A stretch of DNA of 64,000 bases from Methanosarcina siciliae T4/M (GTDB lineage Archaea > Halobacteriota > Methanosarcinia > Methanosarcinales > Methanosarcinaceae): contig NZ_CP009506.1 in the NCBI RefSeq assembly GCF_000970085.1, forward strand, positions 868,001 to 932,000, in the 5' to 3' direction. A program made the translations under genes and the position numbers. The notes under the pieces were generated by a model. That model saw only the letters and a list, made by a program, of their open reading frames with translations. It was not told the origin of the DNA and ran no database searches. Of this stretch, positions 9,172 through 18,010 are shown piece after piece. Each line of letters starts with the position of its first letter. The stretch's first letter is position 1.

Positions 9172-10110
9172 ATGATAAAGGATGTTGCTGCCCCTGGAAA
9201 TGCCGGAATACTCTCTTTTATTCAGGCTTTGAACACTTACAAAATTAACCAAATTATCAGCAGTGTAGCCAGGCCGTTCTCCAGGTTCAGTACTGAAGGT
9301 AAAATTGGGATCTTTGGCGTTATCTGTATTATTTTAATGGCAGTTTTTGCTCCTGTAATAACAATGTATCCTCCTCAGAAAATCACAGGGGATTCCCTTG
9401 AGGCTCCGGGTCCCGGGCACATACTCGGAACCGATGAACTTGGAATGGATATCTGGTCACAGATATGTTACGGGGCAAGAATGAGCCTTACAATAGGGCT
9501 TGCCGTAGCTTTTGCGGCAGGTTTCGGGGGAGGAGCTATCGGAATACTGGCCGGATATATGGGAGGGCATATTGACCAGGCTCTGATGAGGGTAATCGAT
9601 GTGACAATGGCCCTTCCTAGTTTTCCTCTCCTGATTGTAATATCCGCTTTTCTCGGCCCGAGTATTCTTAACATAATCTTTGTACTCGTGCTTTTCAGCT
9701 GGGCAAAACCCGCCCGTATTGCCCGTTCCCAGACGCTTGCATTAAAGAAGAACAACTACATTATTGCTGCCAGGAATTACGGTGCAACGCCATTTTACCT
9801 GCTCCGGAAGCATATATTTCCTGAAGTTTTGCCTGTTTTGTTCGTGCTCGTTATCGGAATATCCTCCCACGCAATCATAGCCGAAGCGGGCCTTGCCTTT
9901 CTGGGCCTTGGAGACCCTACTTCCAAGAGCTGGGGGATGATGCTTAATCATGCAACCGGTTTTCGTTCGATATATTTTACGCCTTACTGGCAATGGTGGC
10001 TTTTGCCTCCGTTGCTTATGCTCATTTTCCTCCTGCTCTGTCTGGCTTTCATAAGCAGGGATATGGAAAGGATACTTGATCCGAAATTAAAGATCAAAAA
10101 AGGGTTCTGA
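9172..10110 (+). CDS. ABC importer permease, DppC/NikC type
   Basis: 312 aa from ATG 9172, which has TAGGAGTTGG directly upstream between the two permease genes. Domain order is typical of DppC: first span (IFGVICIILMAVFAPVI), then the periplasmic HILGTDELGMDIWSQI motif, four or five more spans and the EAA loop NYIIAARNYGATPFYLLRKH. The open frame extends upstream into the previous gene to 9082, but that extension has no family similarity. It lies 2 nt before the ATPase gene. Confidence 0.93.
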   Translation: MIKDVAAPGNAGILSFIQALNTYKINQIISSVARPFSRFSTEGKIGIFGVICIILMAVFAPVITMYPPQKITGDSLEAPGPGHILGTDELGMDIWSQICYGARMSLTIGLAVAFAAGFGGGAIGILAGYMGGHIDQALMRVIDVTMALPSFPLLIVISAFLGPSILNIIFVLVLFSWAKPARIARSQTLALKKNNYIIAARNYGATPFYLLRKHIFPEVLPVLFVLVIGISSHAIIAEAGLAFLGLGDPTSKSWGMMLNHATGFRSIYFTPYWQWWLLPPLLMLIFLLLCLAFISRDMERILDPKLKIKKGF

Positions 10111-10112
10111 TT

Positions 10113-11834
10113 ATGAGTCTGCTTAAAATCAATGATCTTAAATGCCATTATCTGACTGATATTGATACTGTAAAGGCTGTTGACGGTATTTCTTTTGAAA
10201 TCGAAGAAGGAGAAATTCTGGGCGTTGTAGGAGAATCGGGAAGTGGCAAGACCACTGTTGCCCTCGGAATCATGGGGCTTTTGCCGGAAAATACGGCCAT
10301 TTACGGGGAAATTCTGTACAGGGGTGAGCTAATCTCTTCTCTGCCCGAAGCCGGGATGGATAAACTCAGATGGAAGGATATAGCAATAGTTTTTCAAAAC
10401 GGCCTGGAGGTTATGAACCCTGTTATGAAAGTAGGCATCCAGGTAACGGAACCAATGATCAGGCATCTCGGTCTCAGCCCTGAGAGCGCCCGGAGTAAAT
10501 GTGCCGACCTCTTCCGGACTGTAGGCCTTGACCCTAAATGGATGGATTCGTATCCTCACCAGCTCTCCGGGGGCATGAGGCAGAGGGTTCTTCTGGCAAT
10601 GGCCCTTTCATGTGATCCCAAATTACTGATCCTTGATGAAGTTACATCCGCCCTTGATGCATTTACCCGAAAGGAGATCAGGGACCTTCTTGTCGACCTT
10701 CAGAAGAAGAACGGGTATACGATGTTAATGATCTCTCATGACATCACTTTTGTGTCTTCCGTGGCGTCCAGGATTGTTGTTATGTATTCCGGGAGGGTTG
10801 TTGAAACCGGCCCTGTAAGGGATATTCTCGTATCTCCCCGCCATCCCTATACAAGGGGGCTTGTCCATTCTACCCCTGATATTTTTGTTTATAAAGATTT
10901 ATGGGGAATTCCCGGAGATATACCGGCAGGGGACGGGTTTAAAGGCTGTCCTTTCAGCCCGAGATGCACACAAAAAATAGAGATTTGCAGTAAAGCTTCC
11001 CCGGTCCTGACGCCCATCGGAGGCGGGCGGGAAATTGCATGCCATAGAGGCGGCATAGCAGGGCTTCTGGAGGCAAAAAACCTGAATTTCAGGTATCGTC
11101 TTCCGGATGGCGAATATCTTCAGGCAGTTGATAATGTCAGTCTGGAAGTGAGGGAGGGAGAGGTTCTTGCAATTGTAGGCCAGACAGGTTCGGGTAAGTC
11201 AACCCTGGCTCATATCCTTGCAAACGTAATAAAGCCTGAATGCGGAGAAGTATTTTTTATGGACGGGAATGTCAGCAAGGAGAACTATGGAAACAGGTTC
11301 AGTGGCATTCAGATCGTATTCCAGGATCCTTTCAGTTCAACCAGCAGCAGGTTTACCGTTCTTGATGCAATCAAAGAGCCTCTTTATATCAATAAGATAG
11401 GGTCCAACGGAGACAGGTTGCAAATGGTTAAAAACGCCCTTGAACTTGTTCGTCTCCCAACTACTGATAATTTCCTTGGCAAATATTGCGGGGAACTCAG
11501 CGGCGGGCAGAGGCAGAGGGTTGCACTTGCCAGAGCAATGGTTATGGAGCCAAAACTCCTTATTGCCGATGAGATTACTTCGGCTCTGGATGTTTCAACC
11601 TCTGCAAATGTATTGCGCCTTTTAAAGGGTCTTCAGAACAGGAGAGGATTTGCAATGATATACATTTCACATGACCTTTCCCTTACCCTGAAGATTGCGG
11701 ACAGAATAGCCGTTATGAATTCCGGAAAGATCGTAGAGGTGGGTAATTCCCATGATGTAATGCTTTCACCCTCGGATGAGTATACAAAAAGGCTTGTTGG
11801 TTCAAGAATAGGACTGTGCTGTCATACTCATTAA
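10113..11834 (+). CDS. Fused double ABC ATPase of the importer (DppD-DppF in one chain)
   Basis: 573 aa with two complete nucleotide-binding domains. Domain 1 (about 1-310) has Walker A GESGSGKTT, signature LSGGMRQRV, Walker B LLILDEVTSALD, and the oligopeptide-type C-terminal extension with its Cys cluster (CPFSPRCTQKIEIC). Domain 2 (about 315-573) has Walker A GQTGSGKST, signature LSGGQRQRV and Walker B LLIADEITSALD. Most dipeptide and nickel systems encode these as two separate proteins (DppD/DppF or NikD/NikE); here they are joined. The gene closes the importer operon, and a 150-nt gap follows before the ABC-2 pair. Confidence 0.95.
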   Translation: MSLLKINDLKCHYLTDIDTVKAVDGISFEIEEGEILGVVGESGSGKTTVALGIMGLLPENTAIYGEILYRGELISSLPEAGMDKLRWKDIAIVFQNGLEVMNPVMKVGIQVTEPMIRHLGLSPESARSKCADLFRTVGLDPKWMDSYPHQLSGGMRQRVLLAMALSCDPKLLILDEVTSALDAFTRKEIRDLLVDLQKKNGYTMLMISHDITFVSSVASRIVVMYSGRVVETGPVRDILVSPRHPYTRGLVHSTPDIFVYKDLWGIPGDIPAGDGFKGCPFSPRCTQKIEICSKASPVLTPIGGGREIACHRGGIAGLLEAKNLNFRYRLPDGEYLQAVDNVSLEVREGEVLAIVGQTGSGKSTLAHILANVIKPECGEVFFMDGNVSKENYGNRFSGIQIVFQDPFSSTSSRFTVLDAIKEPLYINKIGSNGDRLQMVKNALELVRLPTTDNFLGKYCGELSGGQRQRVALARAMVMEPKLLIADEITSALDVSTSANVLRLLKGLQNRRGFAMIYISHDLSLTLKIADRIAVMNSGKIVEVGNSHDVMLSPSDEYTKRLVGSRIGLCCHTH

Positions 11835-11946
11835 GCACTACGGGTCTTGTTTTTACAATTTATAAATTTTCACTGTTTATTTTTATTTAATAAAATGTGA
11901 TTCTCTGATATTTGAATTTCTGATCTAATTGCTCTAAAATCCCGGT

Positions 11947-12000
11947 TTGAGGGTCTTGTTCAGGTTTTGAAGGTTTTGTTCAGGTTTGAAGGTCTTGTTT
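11947..12000. repeat. Short tandem repeat upstream of the ABC-2 ATPase gene
   Basis: Two and a half copies of a 19-20 nt unit related to TTGAAGGTCTTGTTCAGGTT (11947-11966, 11967-11985, partial 11986-12000). The last copy runs up to the presumed start codon region at 12004, so the repeat occupies the place of the ribosome site and could affect translation. Its function is unknown. Confidence 0.7.
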
Positions 12001-12003
12001 GAT

Positions 12004-12996
12004 ATGAGTGCAATAATAGTTAAAGAGCTGACAAAAAAGTTCGGAGAATTTACTGCCGTAGACGGCGTCTCATTCTCGGTTGAGCCCGGTGAGCTTTTCG
12101 GGCTTTTAGGCCCTAACGGGGCGGGAAAGACAACCATAATCAATATGCTGACTACTCTTCTCCTTCCTACTGCAGGTGATGCTGAAATCGCAGGATATGA
12201 TCTTAAAAGGGATCCTCATGAGATCAGGAATAATATCGGAATAATATTTCAGGACCCTTCTCTTGATATAGGGCTTACAGGGAGGGAAAATCTTGAATTT
12301 CACGCCATGATGTATAACATCGGTTCGGGTGAGCGAAATAAAAGAATCCGGGAAGTGCTTGATGTTGTGGGGCTGGCTGATAAAGCCGATATCCTTGTTG
12401 AAAATTATTCGGGCGGAATGAAGAGGCGGCTTGAAATCGCAAGGGGGCTGATTCATTATCCGAAAGTCTTGTTTCTGGACGAGCCTACCCTCGGGCTTGA
12501 TGCCCAGACCAGGAGATCGATATGGGAGCATATCCGAAAGCTGAACCGAAATTACGGGACCTGTGTCATTCTGACCACCCATTATATGGAAGAGGCTGAT
12601 TTCCTCTGCGATCGCATTGCGATAATTGACCATGGAAAGATAGTCGCGCTTGATACTCCGGCAGGTCTGAAGAACTGCCTTCGGGGGGATTGTGTCAGCC
12701 TGACTGTTGAGGGAAGGGTCGAACTCATTGCTGCTGCCCTCGGGGAGAAGGAATGGGTGCGAGAAATTGTCCCTAACGGAAAAACACTTGATGTTATCCT
12801 TTCGGATTATGGAACAAATATTCCTTATATTTTTCAGACCGCCGGCAATCTGGGGGTCGGGATCAGTTCGATAAATTTCAGTAAACCGAGTCTTGAAGAT
12901 GTTTTTCTCCGCCTGACAGGTTCGATAATACGGGAACAGGAAGGCAGCAGGCAGTCAGCCAGGCGGGACCGGATGAGAAGGAGGATGCTCCGATGA
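12004..12996 (+). CDS. ABC-2 type exporter ATPase (DrrA-like)
   Basis: 330 aa from ATG 12004 (MSAIIVKELTKKFG). Walker A is GPNGAGKTT, the signature ENYSGGMKRRLEIARG, Walker B VLFLDEPTLGLD, and the switch His lies in LTTHYMEEAD. The C-terminal 100 residues are the regulatory domain usual in daunorubicin-resistance-type ATPases. It overlaps the permease gene by 4 nt (ATGA). An in-frame ATG at 11986 would only add six residues from the tandem repeat. The pair would export a lipophilic compound or help assemble something at the membrane; its position after a metal/peptide importer and a methyltransferase leaves export of a related ligand possible, as inference. Confidence 0.92.
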   Translation: MSAIIVKELTKKFGEFTAVDGVSFSVEPGELFGLLGPNGAGKTTIINMLTTLLLPTAGDAEIAGYDLKRDPHEIRNNIGIIFQDPSLDIGLTGRENLEFHAMMYNIGSGERNKRIREVLDVVGLADKADILVENYSGGMKRRLEIARGLIHYPKVLFLDEPTLGLDAQTRRSIWEHIRKLNRNYGTCVILTTHYMEEADFLCDRIAIIDHGKIVALDTPAGLKNCLRGDCVSLTVEGRVELIAAALGEKEWVREIVPNGKTLDVILSDYGTNIPYIFQTAGNLGVGISSINFSKPSLEDVFLRLTGSIIREQEGSRQSARRDRMRRRMLR

Positions 12997-13757
12997 TTCA
13001 GGGAAGAGTTGTATATGTCCTCTGGCGGCGTGAGATGATTAAGTATTTCAGGGCCAGGTCCAGAATAGCGGGTGCGATTGGCATGCCGGCTTTTATGTTG
13101 ATCTTTCAGGGTATGGGCTTCAGGCGAGTGGAATTTCCGGGCCTCCCCGAATCTATAGAATATTTCCAGTATCTTGTGCCGGGTATTATCGGGATGACCC
13201 TTCTCTTTACGGCTGCTTATGCAGGCATGAGTGTTATAATGGACAAGCAGTTCGGATTTTTGAAAGAAGTTATGGTAACTCCTGCAAGCAGAATCTCTAT
13301 TGTCCTCGGGATGATCTCCGGAAGTGCAACCACCTCACTCATTCAGGCCCTTATTATTATGATGATGTCGGTATTACTTGGTTTCAGGCTGCCTTTCCTT
13401 CCTGCAATCCTGGCCTCTTTCGTGATAATGGTTCTTATATCGATGATCTTTATAAACATAGGCTTGATTTTGTCCTCCGTACTGAAGGATTTTCACGGTT
13501 TCAGCACGGTTATTAATTTTATTGCATTCCCTCTGTTTCTTTTATCCGGAGCTTTATTCCCTGTTTCGAATTTACCTGCCTCAATAAGGATTCTGTCTTT
13601 CTTTGATCCGTTGACGTACGGGGTGGATGCCCTGAGAGGAGTATTGATCGGTCACTGTGAATTCTCAATTGTTCTGGACATGTGTATCCTTTTAACACTG
13701 TCAGTTCTGATGGTCTGCGCAAGTGGTTATTTCTTCCGGAGGGCTGAGACAATATAA
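12993..13757 (+). CDS. ABC-2 type exporter permease (DrrB-like)
   Basis: 254 aa, six predicted membrane spans with the ABC-2 family layout: a cytoplasmic N-terminus (VYVLWRREMIKYFRARS), paired spans, and the conserved near-C-terminal loop FPLFLLSGALFPVSNLP followed by DPLTYGVDALRG, the ABC-2 signature region. It is coupled to the ATPase gene by an ATGA overlap. No substrate can be inferred from the sequence. Confidence 0.92.
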   Translation: MIQGRVVYVLWRREMIKYFRARSRIAGAIGMPAFMLIFQGMGFRRVEFPGLPESIEYFQYLVPGIIGMTLLFTAAYAGMSVIMDKQFGFLKEVMVTPASRISIVLGMISGSATTSLIQALIIMMMSVLLGFRLPFLPAILASFVIMVLISMIFINIGLILSSVLKDFHGFSTVINFIAFPLFLLSGALFPVSNLPASIRILSFFDPLTYGVDALRGVLIGHCEFSIVLDMCILLTLSVLMVCASGYFFRRAETI

Positions 13758-13870
13758 TGTGTTTTTATTTTAAAACGGAATCATGTGGATTTTCTTTCCT
13801 GCTCGCCGAATTTTACGCCTGTTATCTGAGATTTTTTGATCTTTTTGTTTGACTTGTTACCATTTCGGCA

Positions 13871-13922
13871 TATATTTATGTTCTAAGTTACATATTTTTA
13901 AAAAAAATAAATAGTGGAGGAA
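13871..13922 (+). promoter_or_regulatory. Probable promoter and ribosome site of the UroD-family gene
   Basis: TATATTTAT at 13871-13879 resembles box A. A strong ribosome site GTGGAGGA (13914-13921) lies 9 nt before the ATG at 13931. Together they suggest the gene has its own transcript rather than only readthrough from the ABC-2 pair. Confidence 0.45.
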
Positions 13923-13930
13923 TAATTTCA

Positions 13931-15007
13931 ATGGCGTCCAGAATGACATCACCGGAACGTATGGCGGCTGTTATATCAGGCCAAAAACCTGATCGTATAC
14001 CAGTGGTCCCGTTTATAGAGGGATATGCTGCGCAAATTACAGGTATATCTCTTGGAGATTTTTACGCGGATGGGGACAAATGTTTTGAGGCACAGTTTGC
14101 ATCCATGCGGCTTCATGGTTATGAGCAAACCCCTATGTATGGGTATGCCTCGTGCGGGGCCTGGGAATTCGGAGGAGAGATAGGTTTTCCTTACGGAAAA
14201 GGGCAGGGTGCGCCTTTTGTAACAAAACATCCTGTGAAAACTATTGAAGATATAGACAAACTTGAAGTCCCGGATTTTGGCAGGGAAGTACCTGGCGCAT
14301 ACAAAATTGCAGATAGAGTCGCAACCCGGTGTGTTGAGCTCGGGATGCCGGCTACCGTGCAAATCGGCAGTATTTTTACTGCAGCTTCGGTTGTTGCGGA
14401 TACATCCGAATTCCTGGCATGGCTCATTATGGAACCAAAAGCTGTTCATGTCTTGCTTGACAAAGTAACTGACATGTTTGTCAATGCTCTGGATTATTTT
14501 GCAGATAAGTACGGTCCCGAAAGCCTGCTTCCGTTTGATGGAGGGCCGTCCGAATCAAATAATATGATTTCCCCGCAGATGTTTGAGGAGTTTGCATACC
14601 CGTATATGAAAAAAGTTCATACTCGTGTAAAAGAACTGGGAATACATGCCGTGCTTATGCATCCGTGTGCTAATCAGAACCTGAATCTCCCATACTATAT
14701 AAAGTTAAGGGAAGAGATGAATTGGGCTGGTAAATATCTCTGGCTCTTCGGCCCGGAAACGCCTATTAAAGATCAGATCAAAGCTTTTGGCGACCACGAT
14801 GTTATCTGTGGCAATGTCAATCCCCCGCTTTTCCTCACAAATTCATATGAAGAACTCCTGGAAATATGCAGGCAGAATATCGAAGAAGGCATTAATTCTC
14901 CTTCCGGGTTTGTTCTGTCACCCGGTTGCGAGTTTCCGGTCAATGCTGCTCCCGTAAAAGTGATGGCAATGGTGGATGCAGCAGAAAAATACGGTAGATA
15001 CGAATGA
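13931..15007 (+). CDS. UroD/MtaA-family corrinoid methyltransferase-like protein
   Basis: 358 aa, uroporphyrinogen-decarboxylase fold as used by methylcobamide:CoM methyltransferases (MtaA, MtbA) and related proteins. The start MTSPERMAAVISGQKPDRIPVVP is the family N-terminus. The zinc ligands expected for thiol activation are present: His-x-Cys in LMHPCANQN (near 240) and the late Cys in LSPGCEFPVNAAP (near 335). That favours methyl transfer to a thiol over decarboxylation. The nearest corrinoid-protein genes are not adjacent, so the partner is unknown. It stands alone after the ABC-2 pair and converges on the RamA-like operon. Confidence 0.85.
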   Translation: MASRMTSPERMAAVISGQKPDRIPVVPFIEGYAAQITGISLGDFYADGDKCFEAQFASMRLHGYEQTPMYGYASCGAWEFGGEIGFPYGKGQGAPFVTKHPVKTIEDIDKLEVPDFGREVPGAYKIADRVATRCVELGMPATVQIGSIFTAASVVADTSEFLAWLIMEPKAVHVLLDKVTDMFVNALDYFADKYGPESLLPFDGGPSESNNMISPQMFEEFAYPYMKKVHTRVKELGIHAVLMHPCANQNLNLPYYIKLREEMNWAGKYLWLFGPETPIKDQIKAFGDHDVICGNVNPPLFLTNSYEELLEICRQNIEEGINSPSGFVLSPGCEFPVNAAPVKVMAMVDAAEKYGRYE

Positions 15008-15263
15008 AAAAAACAGAACTTGAACCGTATGTTTGAGAAGTCTTGAAATACCCTGGTGAAATACCTTGGCAGGATAAGCGGAAGAGTAACACTAAAACGT
15101 TTCGAATTAAAAAAGGGGCTTAAATAGTAAAATACCCCCATATCCTGAATATTAAAGAAAAAAGTTAATGAAGAAAGGGAATAAAAGACTACCGGGATTC
15201 TATAATGGTTTCCACTTTCGTCTTTTTTCTCTTCTTCAGCCTTTTTTAAACCCTGGGCAGCAG

Positions 15264-15719
15264 TCACTGGAACTCTGATGTTGTATATGTCGTAACTCCC
15301 AGAAAAGGTATTTTTATAAGTTCTATTTCTGCAAGTTCCTCTGCTGCAATTTCTGCTTCTGCAAACTCTGAGCTTGTAATTTCCACTTTCATAATCTCTG
15401 TTTCTGCAAGTTTCTTTTTTGCCAGCCTCTTTCCTATACTGACCGCGTTGAGTACCGCATCGGGAATCAGGCACCTTCGCGTGCAGTCAAGTGCGCATTC
15501 CCTGGTACATCCAAAGGAGCAATCCGTTTGTCTTTCCAGCTCAAGGATAAGCTCGTTCTGGTTCTCGGGCAGTTCCTGAAGGGGGAATTCAAGGCAGGTG
15601 AGGTTTCGAAATTTCTCGCAGGGGGTATCGATCTTTATGATGATCCTGTCTCCTTTCACCTTTCCTGTCACCGTATGGCAAAAACTGCACATGCAGGAAG
15701 ACACACGCATTTTTATCAT
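15264..15719 (-). CDS. Small Cys-rich protein paired with the RamA-like activator (DUF6951-like)
   Basis: About 151 aa. The start chosen is ATG 15719 (MIKMRVSSCMCSFCHTV), with GGAG 8 nt upstream; the longer frame to 15803 overlaps the upstream gene. The N-terminal core holds Cys pairs (CMCSFCHTV, TPCEKFRNLTC) and a second cluster CSFGCTRECALDCTRRC, suggesting a metal or Fe-S site. The C-terminal 45 residues are acidic and repetitive (EFAEAEIAAEELAEIEL) and look like a lineage-specific tail. Homologues next to RamA are known in Methanosarcina; function not established. It lies 43 nt after the RamA-like stop, same operon. Confidence 0.75.
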   Translation of the reverse strand: MIKMRVSSCMCSFCHTVTGKVKGDRIIIKIDTPCEKFRNLTCLEFPLQELPENQNELILELERQTDCSFGCTRECALDCTRRCLIPDAVLNAVSIGKRLAKKKLAETEIMKVEITSSEFAEAEIAAEELAEIELIKIPFLGVTTYTTSEFQ

Positions 15720-15762
15720 TTCCAGAGCTCCTGCTATTGATCTTTTTTCAGGGATCTTCCTC

Positions 15763-17454
15763 TCAGTAGACCCCGCCGGTAATACTGCCTTTCTGAAGGC
15801 CACCTGTGTTGTGAATTGCGATATTCTTGAAGTCTATCGCCTTTATCGGGCAGGCCCGGACGCAGCGCCTGCAGCTTGTCCCCAGGCAGTCCTGAGTCCT
15901 GCAGCTTGCAAAGAAAATCCCATTTCTCTCGATGGTCACAAGGGCATTTTCCGGGCATTCTTCGTTACAGCGGCTGCACTGGATACAGCCTTCCACGGGC
16001 ACCTCTACGGTGATCCCCACGTCTTCCACGATTTCCACAGGCACGTTTCCGGTTTCCTCGATATCCTTTGAGACCCTCTTTTCCAGCACTGCATCTTCTA
16101 CCGGTTCCGGGAGAGGCGGATATTTGTACATCTTAAAGAACTTTTTGTACAGTTTCATGCTCATGCCTTCGGTCCAGTAGGAAAGCTCGCAGGTATAGAT
16201 GTTTTTGAAGGTCTCGCTGGTAGCCATCATCAGGTGGTCGGCTTTTATCGTTCCTGCTAGGGCAATTACCTCCTTGAGCCTGGACTCGTCAAGGAGAAGT
16301 TCGCGTGCAAGCGCGATAGAAGTGTTCCCAAACTGAACCGTTTTCTTTGAGAAATCCGGGCAGGAACCTATTTTCCTGGCTTTCCTTGAGTCCACGTATG
16401 TCCCGGACGCGCCTGACATGTAGACGTTTTCCAGTTCCTCAAAAGGCACTCCCGCTTCAAGCAGCAGGGTGAGCTGGGCTGCCCGAATTGCCCCGATGGC
16501 TTTCCCGGCTTCGGCGACATCTTCGTTTGTAATCTCTATCCCATTGCCGAGGATCAGCCTTCCGTCGGGCAGTTTAGGAGGTTGTTCCATAATTCCCGTT
16601 TCCATTGCAAGCGAAATGACTGCAATTACCCCGGTCCCGGTAATTCCCACGGCTTCGATTTCTCCTCTCTCTACAATCTCGCCGCTGACAGGGTCGATAA
16701 GGGCTCCGGGTCTTCCTTCCATCTTTTCGTCCAGAACCGTAAGCCGCCAGAAGTCATTTTCCGTACAACCTTCAGTACATTTCTTTTCGAGGTTTACGTC
16801 GGAAATCACACCCGGGCTTGCAATCATTCCGCAGCTGATACCCTGTCCCTCAATGGCCGGGCCTGCAGCCGCGCTGCCTGTGATGATCCGGTCTCCTGCT
16901 TTTATTGCCATTTCAGCGTTAGTTCCGTAGTCGGTAACAATGGAGACCTCTTTCTGGTTCAGGAAATCGGTTTCGATCATCATTGCCAGAGCATCGGCTC
17001 CGATCTCATGGGCAATAGCCGGAGGCACGGTTATCTCACAGTTAGGAAGGTTCAGTACCCCCCTGAAAAGTTCGGAGGCCGGAAAGACCCTGGCACTCCT
17101 GTCCACGTTATCGACTCCAAGCCTTCTCTGCATGTTTTTTCCTGCAAAGGCCAGGTCCCTTATTTCCGAGTTCTGGAAAAGCGAAAGTTGGATAGGGTTT
17201 CCGCATACAACAAGTTTCCGAATGCAGGCAGGGTCTACCCCAAAAGTCCCAATAATTTTATTAACCGCATCCAGAATGATGCTGTTTGCAATATCTTCCC
17301 CGACTTCCAGTGCGAAGTCCAGGTGGTCGATCACATTGCCCCCTGGTAGGGGGTGCCTCATCGTCATGGCAGTTCTTACAACTTTTTTTGTTTCCAGGTC
17401 TATGAGCTGCGCTCGAAAGCCGCTGGTACCCAGATCAAGTGCGATCCCGTACAT
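15763..17454 (-). CDS. RamA-like corrinoid-protein reductive activator (ASKHA ATPase plus 2x[4Fe-4S])
   Basis: 563 aa from ATG 17454 (MYGIALDLGTSGFRAQLID). GGAG lies 7 nt upstream of this ATG; the alternative ATG at 17460 would leave only 1 nt of spacing. The N-terminal and middle parts are the actin-like DUF4445 fold (GTSGFRAQ phosphate-1 loop; VTDYGTNAEMAIKAG; MSGASGTYVD). The C-terminus is a dicluster ferredoxin, with CIQCSRCNEECP and then CRTQDCLGTSCRRCVRACP. RamA reduces inactive Co(II) corrinoid proteins to Co(I) in an ATP-dependent reaction. Because no methylamine methyltransferase is adjacent, this is a RamA paralogue whose partner may be the fused methyltransferase at 39-41 kb or another corrinoid protein; that pairing is inference. 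Confidence 0.88.
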   Translation of the reverse strand: MYGIALDLGTSGFRAQLIDLETKKVVRTAMTMRHPLPGGNVIDHLDFALEVGEDIANSIILDAVNKIIGTFGVDPACIRKLVVCGNPIQLSLFQNSEIRDLAFAGKNMQRRLGVDNVDRSARVFPASELFRGVLNLPNCEITVPPAIAHEIGADALAMMIETDFLNQKEVSIVTDYGTNAEMAIKAGDRIITGSAAAGPAIEGQGISCGMIASPGVISDVNLEKKCTEGCTENDFWRLTVLDEKMEGRPGALIDPVSGEIVERGEIEAVGITGTGVIAVISLAMETGIMEQPPKLPDGRLILGNGIEITNEDVAEAGKAIGAIRAAQLTLLLEAGVPFEELENVYMSGASGTYVDSRKARKIGSCPDFSKKTVQFGNTSIALARELLLDESRLKEVIALAGTIKADHLMMATSETFKNIYTCELSYWTEGMSMKLYKKFFKMYKYPPLPEPVEDAVLEKRVSKDIEETGNVPVEIVEDVGITVEVPVEGCIQCSRCNEECPENALVTIERNGIFFASCRTQDCLGTSCRRCVRACPIKAIDFKNIAIHNTGGLQKGSITGGVY

Positions 17455-18010
17455 TTTCATACTCCACTTGCAGCAGTCGTTGAAAATTAAGAAAAAAAAT
17501 ACCCTCTCTATCCTGTCCACATCAGGATACCGTATATCGGAATAATATACCGGGTTAACTTCAGGCAGTGAAATTGGCTGCGCAGCTTCATCACTGTTAT
17601 TCAATCTTTTTTATCTAAATTTGGGCTTAAATGTATATAACATAATTCGCAGCTTATCGTAAAGGGGCTTGATTTCAGTAAAGGCATTGATTTTTGAAGG
17701 GGTATTGATTTTTCAAGGACATCGATTTACAGAAGCTATGATATTATTAGAAGGGAAGGAGGACTGAAAGTGCCATTACTGTCTGAAAAATAGCTTTTTT
17801 CTCTTCAAAAATCTCTGCGGTATCATTCGCCAGGTACAACCGGAACGTAATAAAAGAAGATCGTATTAAGGATTTCTCGATAGGGATAAAATGTTTTTCG
17901 AATAAATGAAAGAAAAAGTTGTGGGAAATGTGAGAAAAATTTATCTCAATTCCCCTTTTTGTTTTTTCATTCTTTTTTTCTTCATTCTTTTTTTCTTCAT
18001 TCTTTTTTTC
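17455..18010. other. Intergenic, with a triplicated T-rich motif next to the giant gene
   Basis: About 550 nt holding the presumed promoter of the RamA-like operon (reading left) and no gene. At 17966-18010 the motif CATTCTTTTTTTCTT occurs three times in tandem, immediately after the 3' end of the 2163-aa gene. On that gene's own strand the run is A-rich, so it is not an obvious terminator for it. Confidence 0.5.

Noticed and set aside
17966..18010. Oligo-T terminator for the 2163-aa gene
   Set aside because: On the coding strand of that gene the run is A-rich, so it does not fit an archaeal oligo-T terminator.
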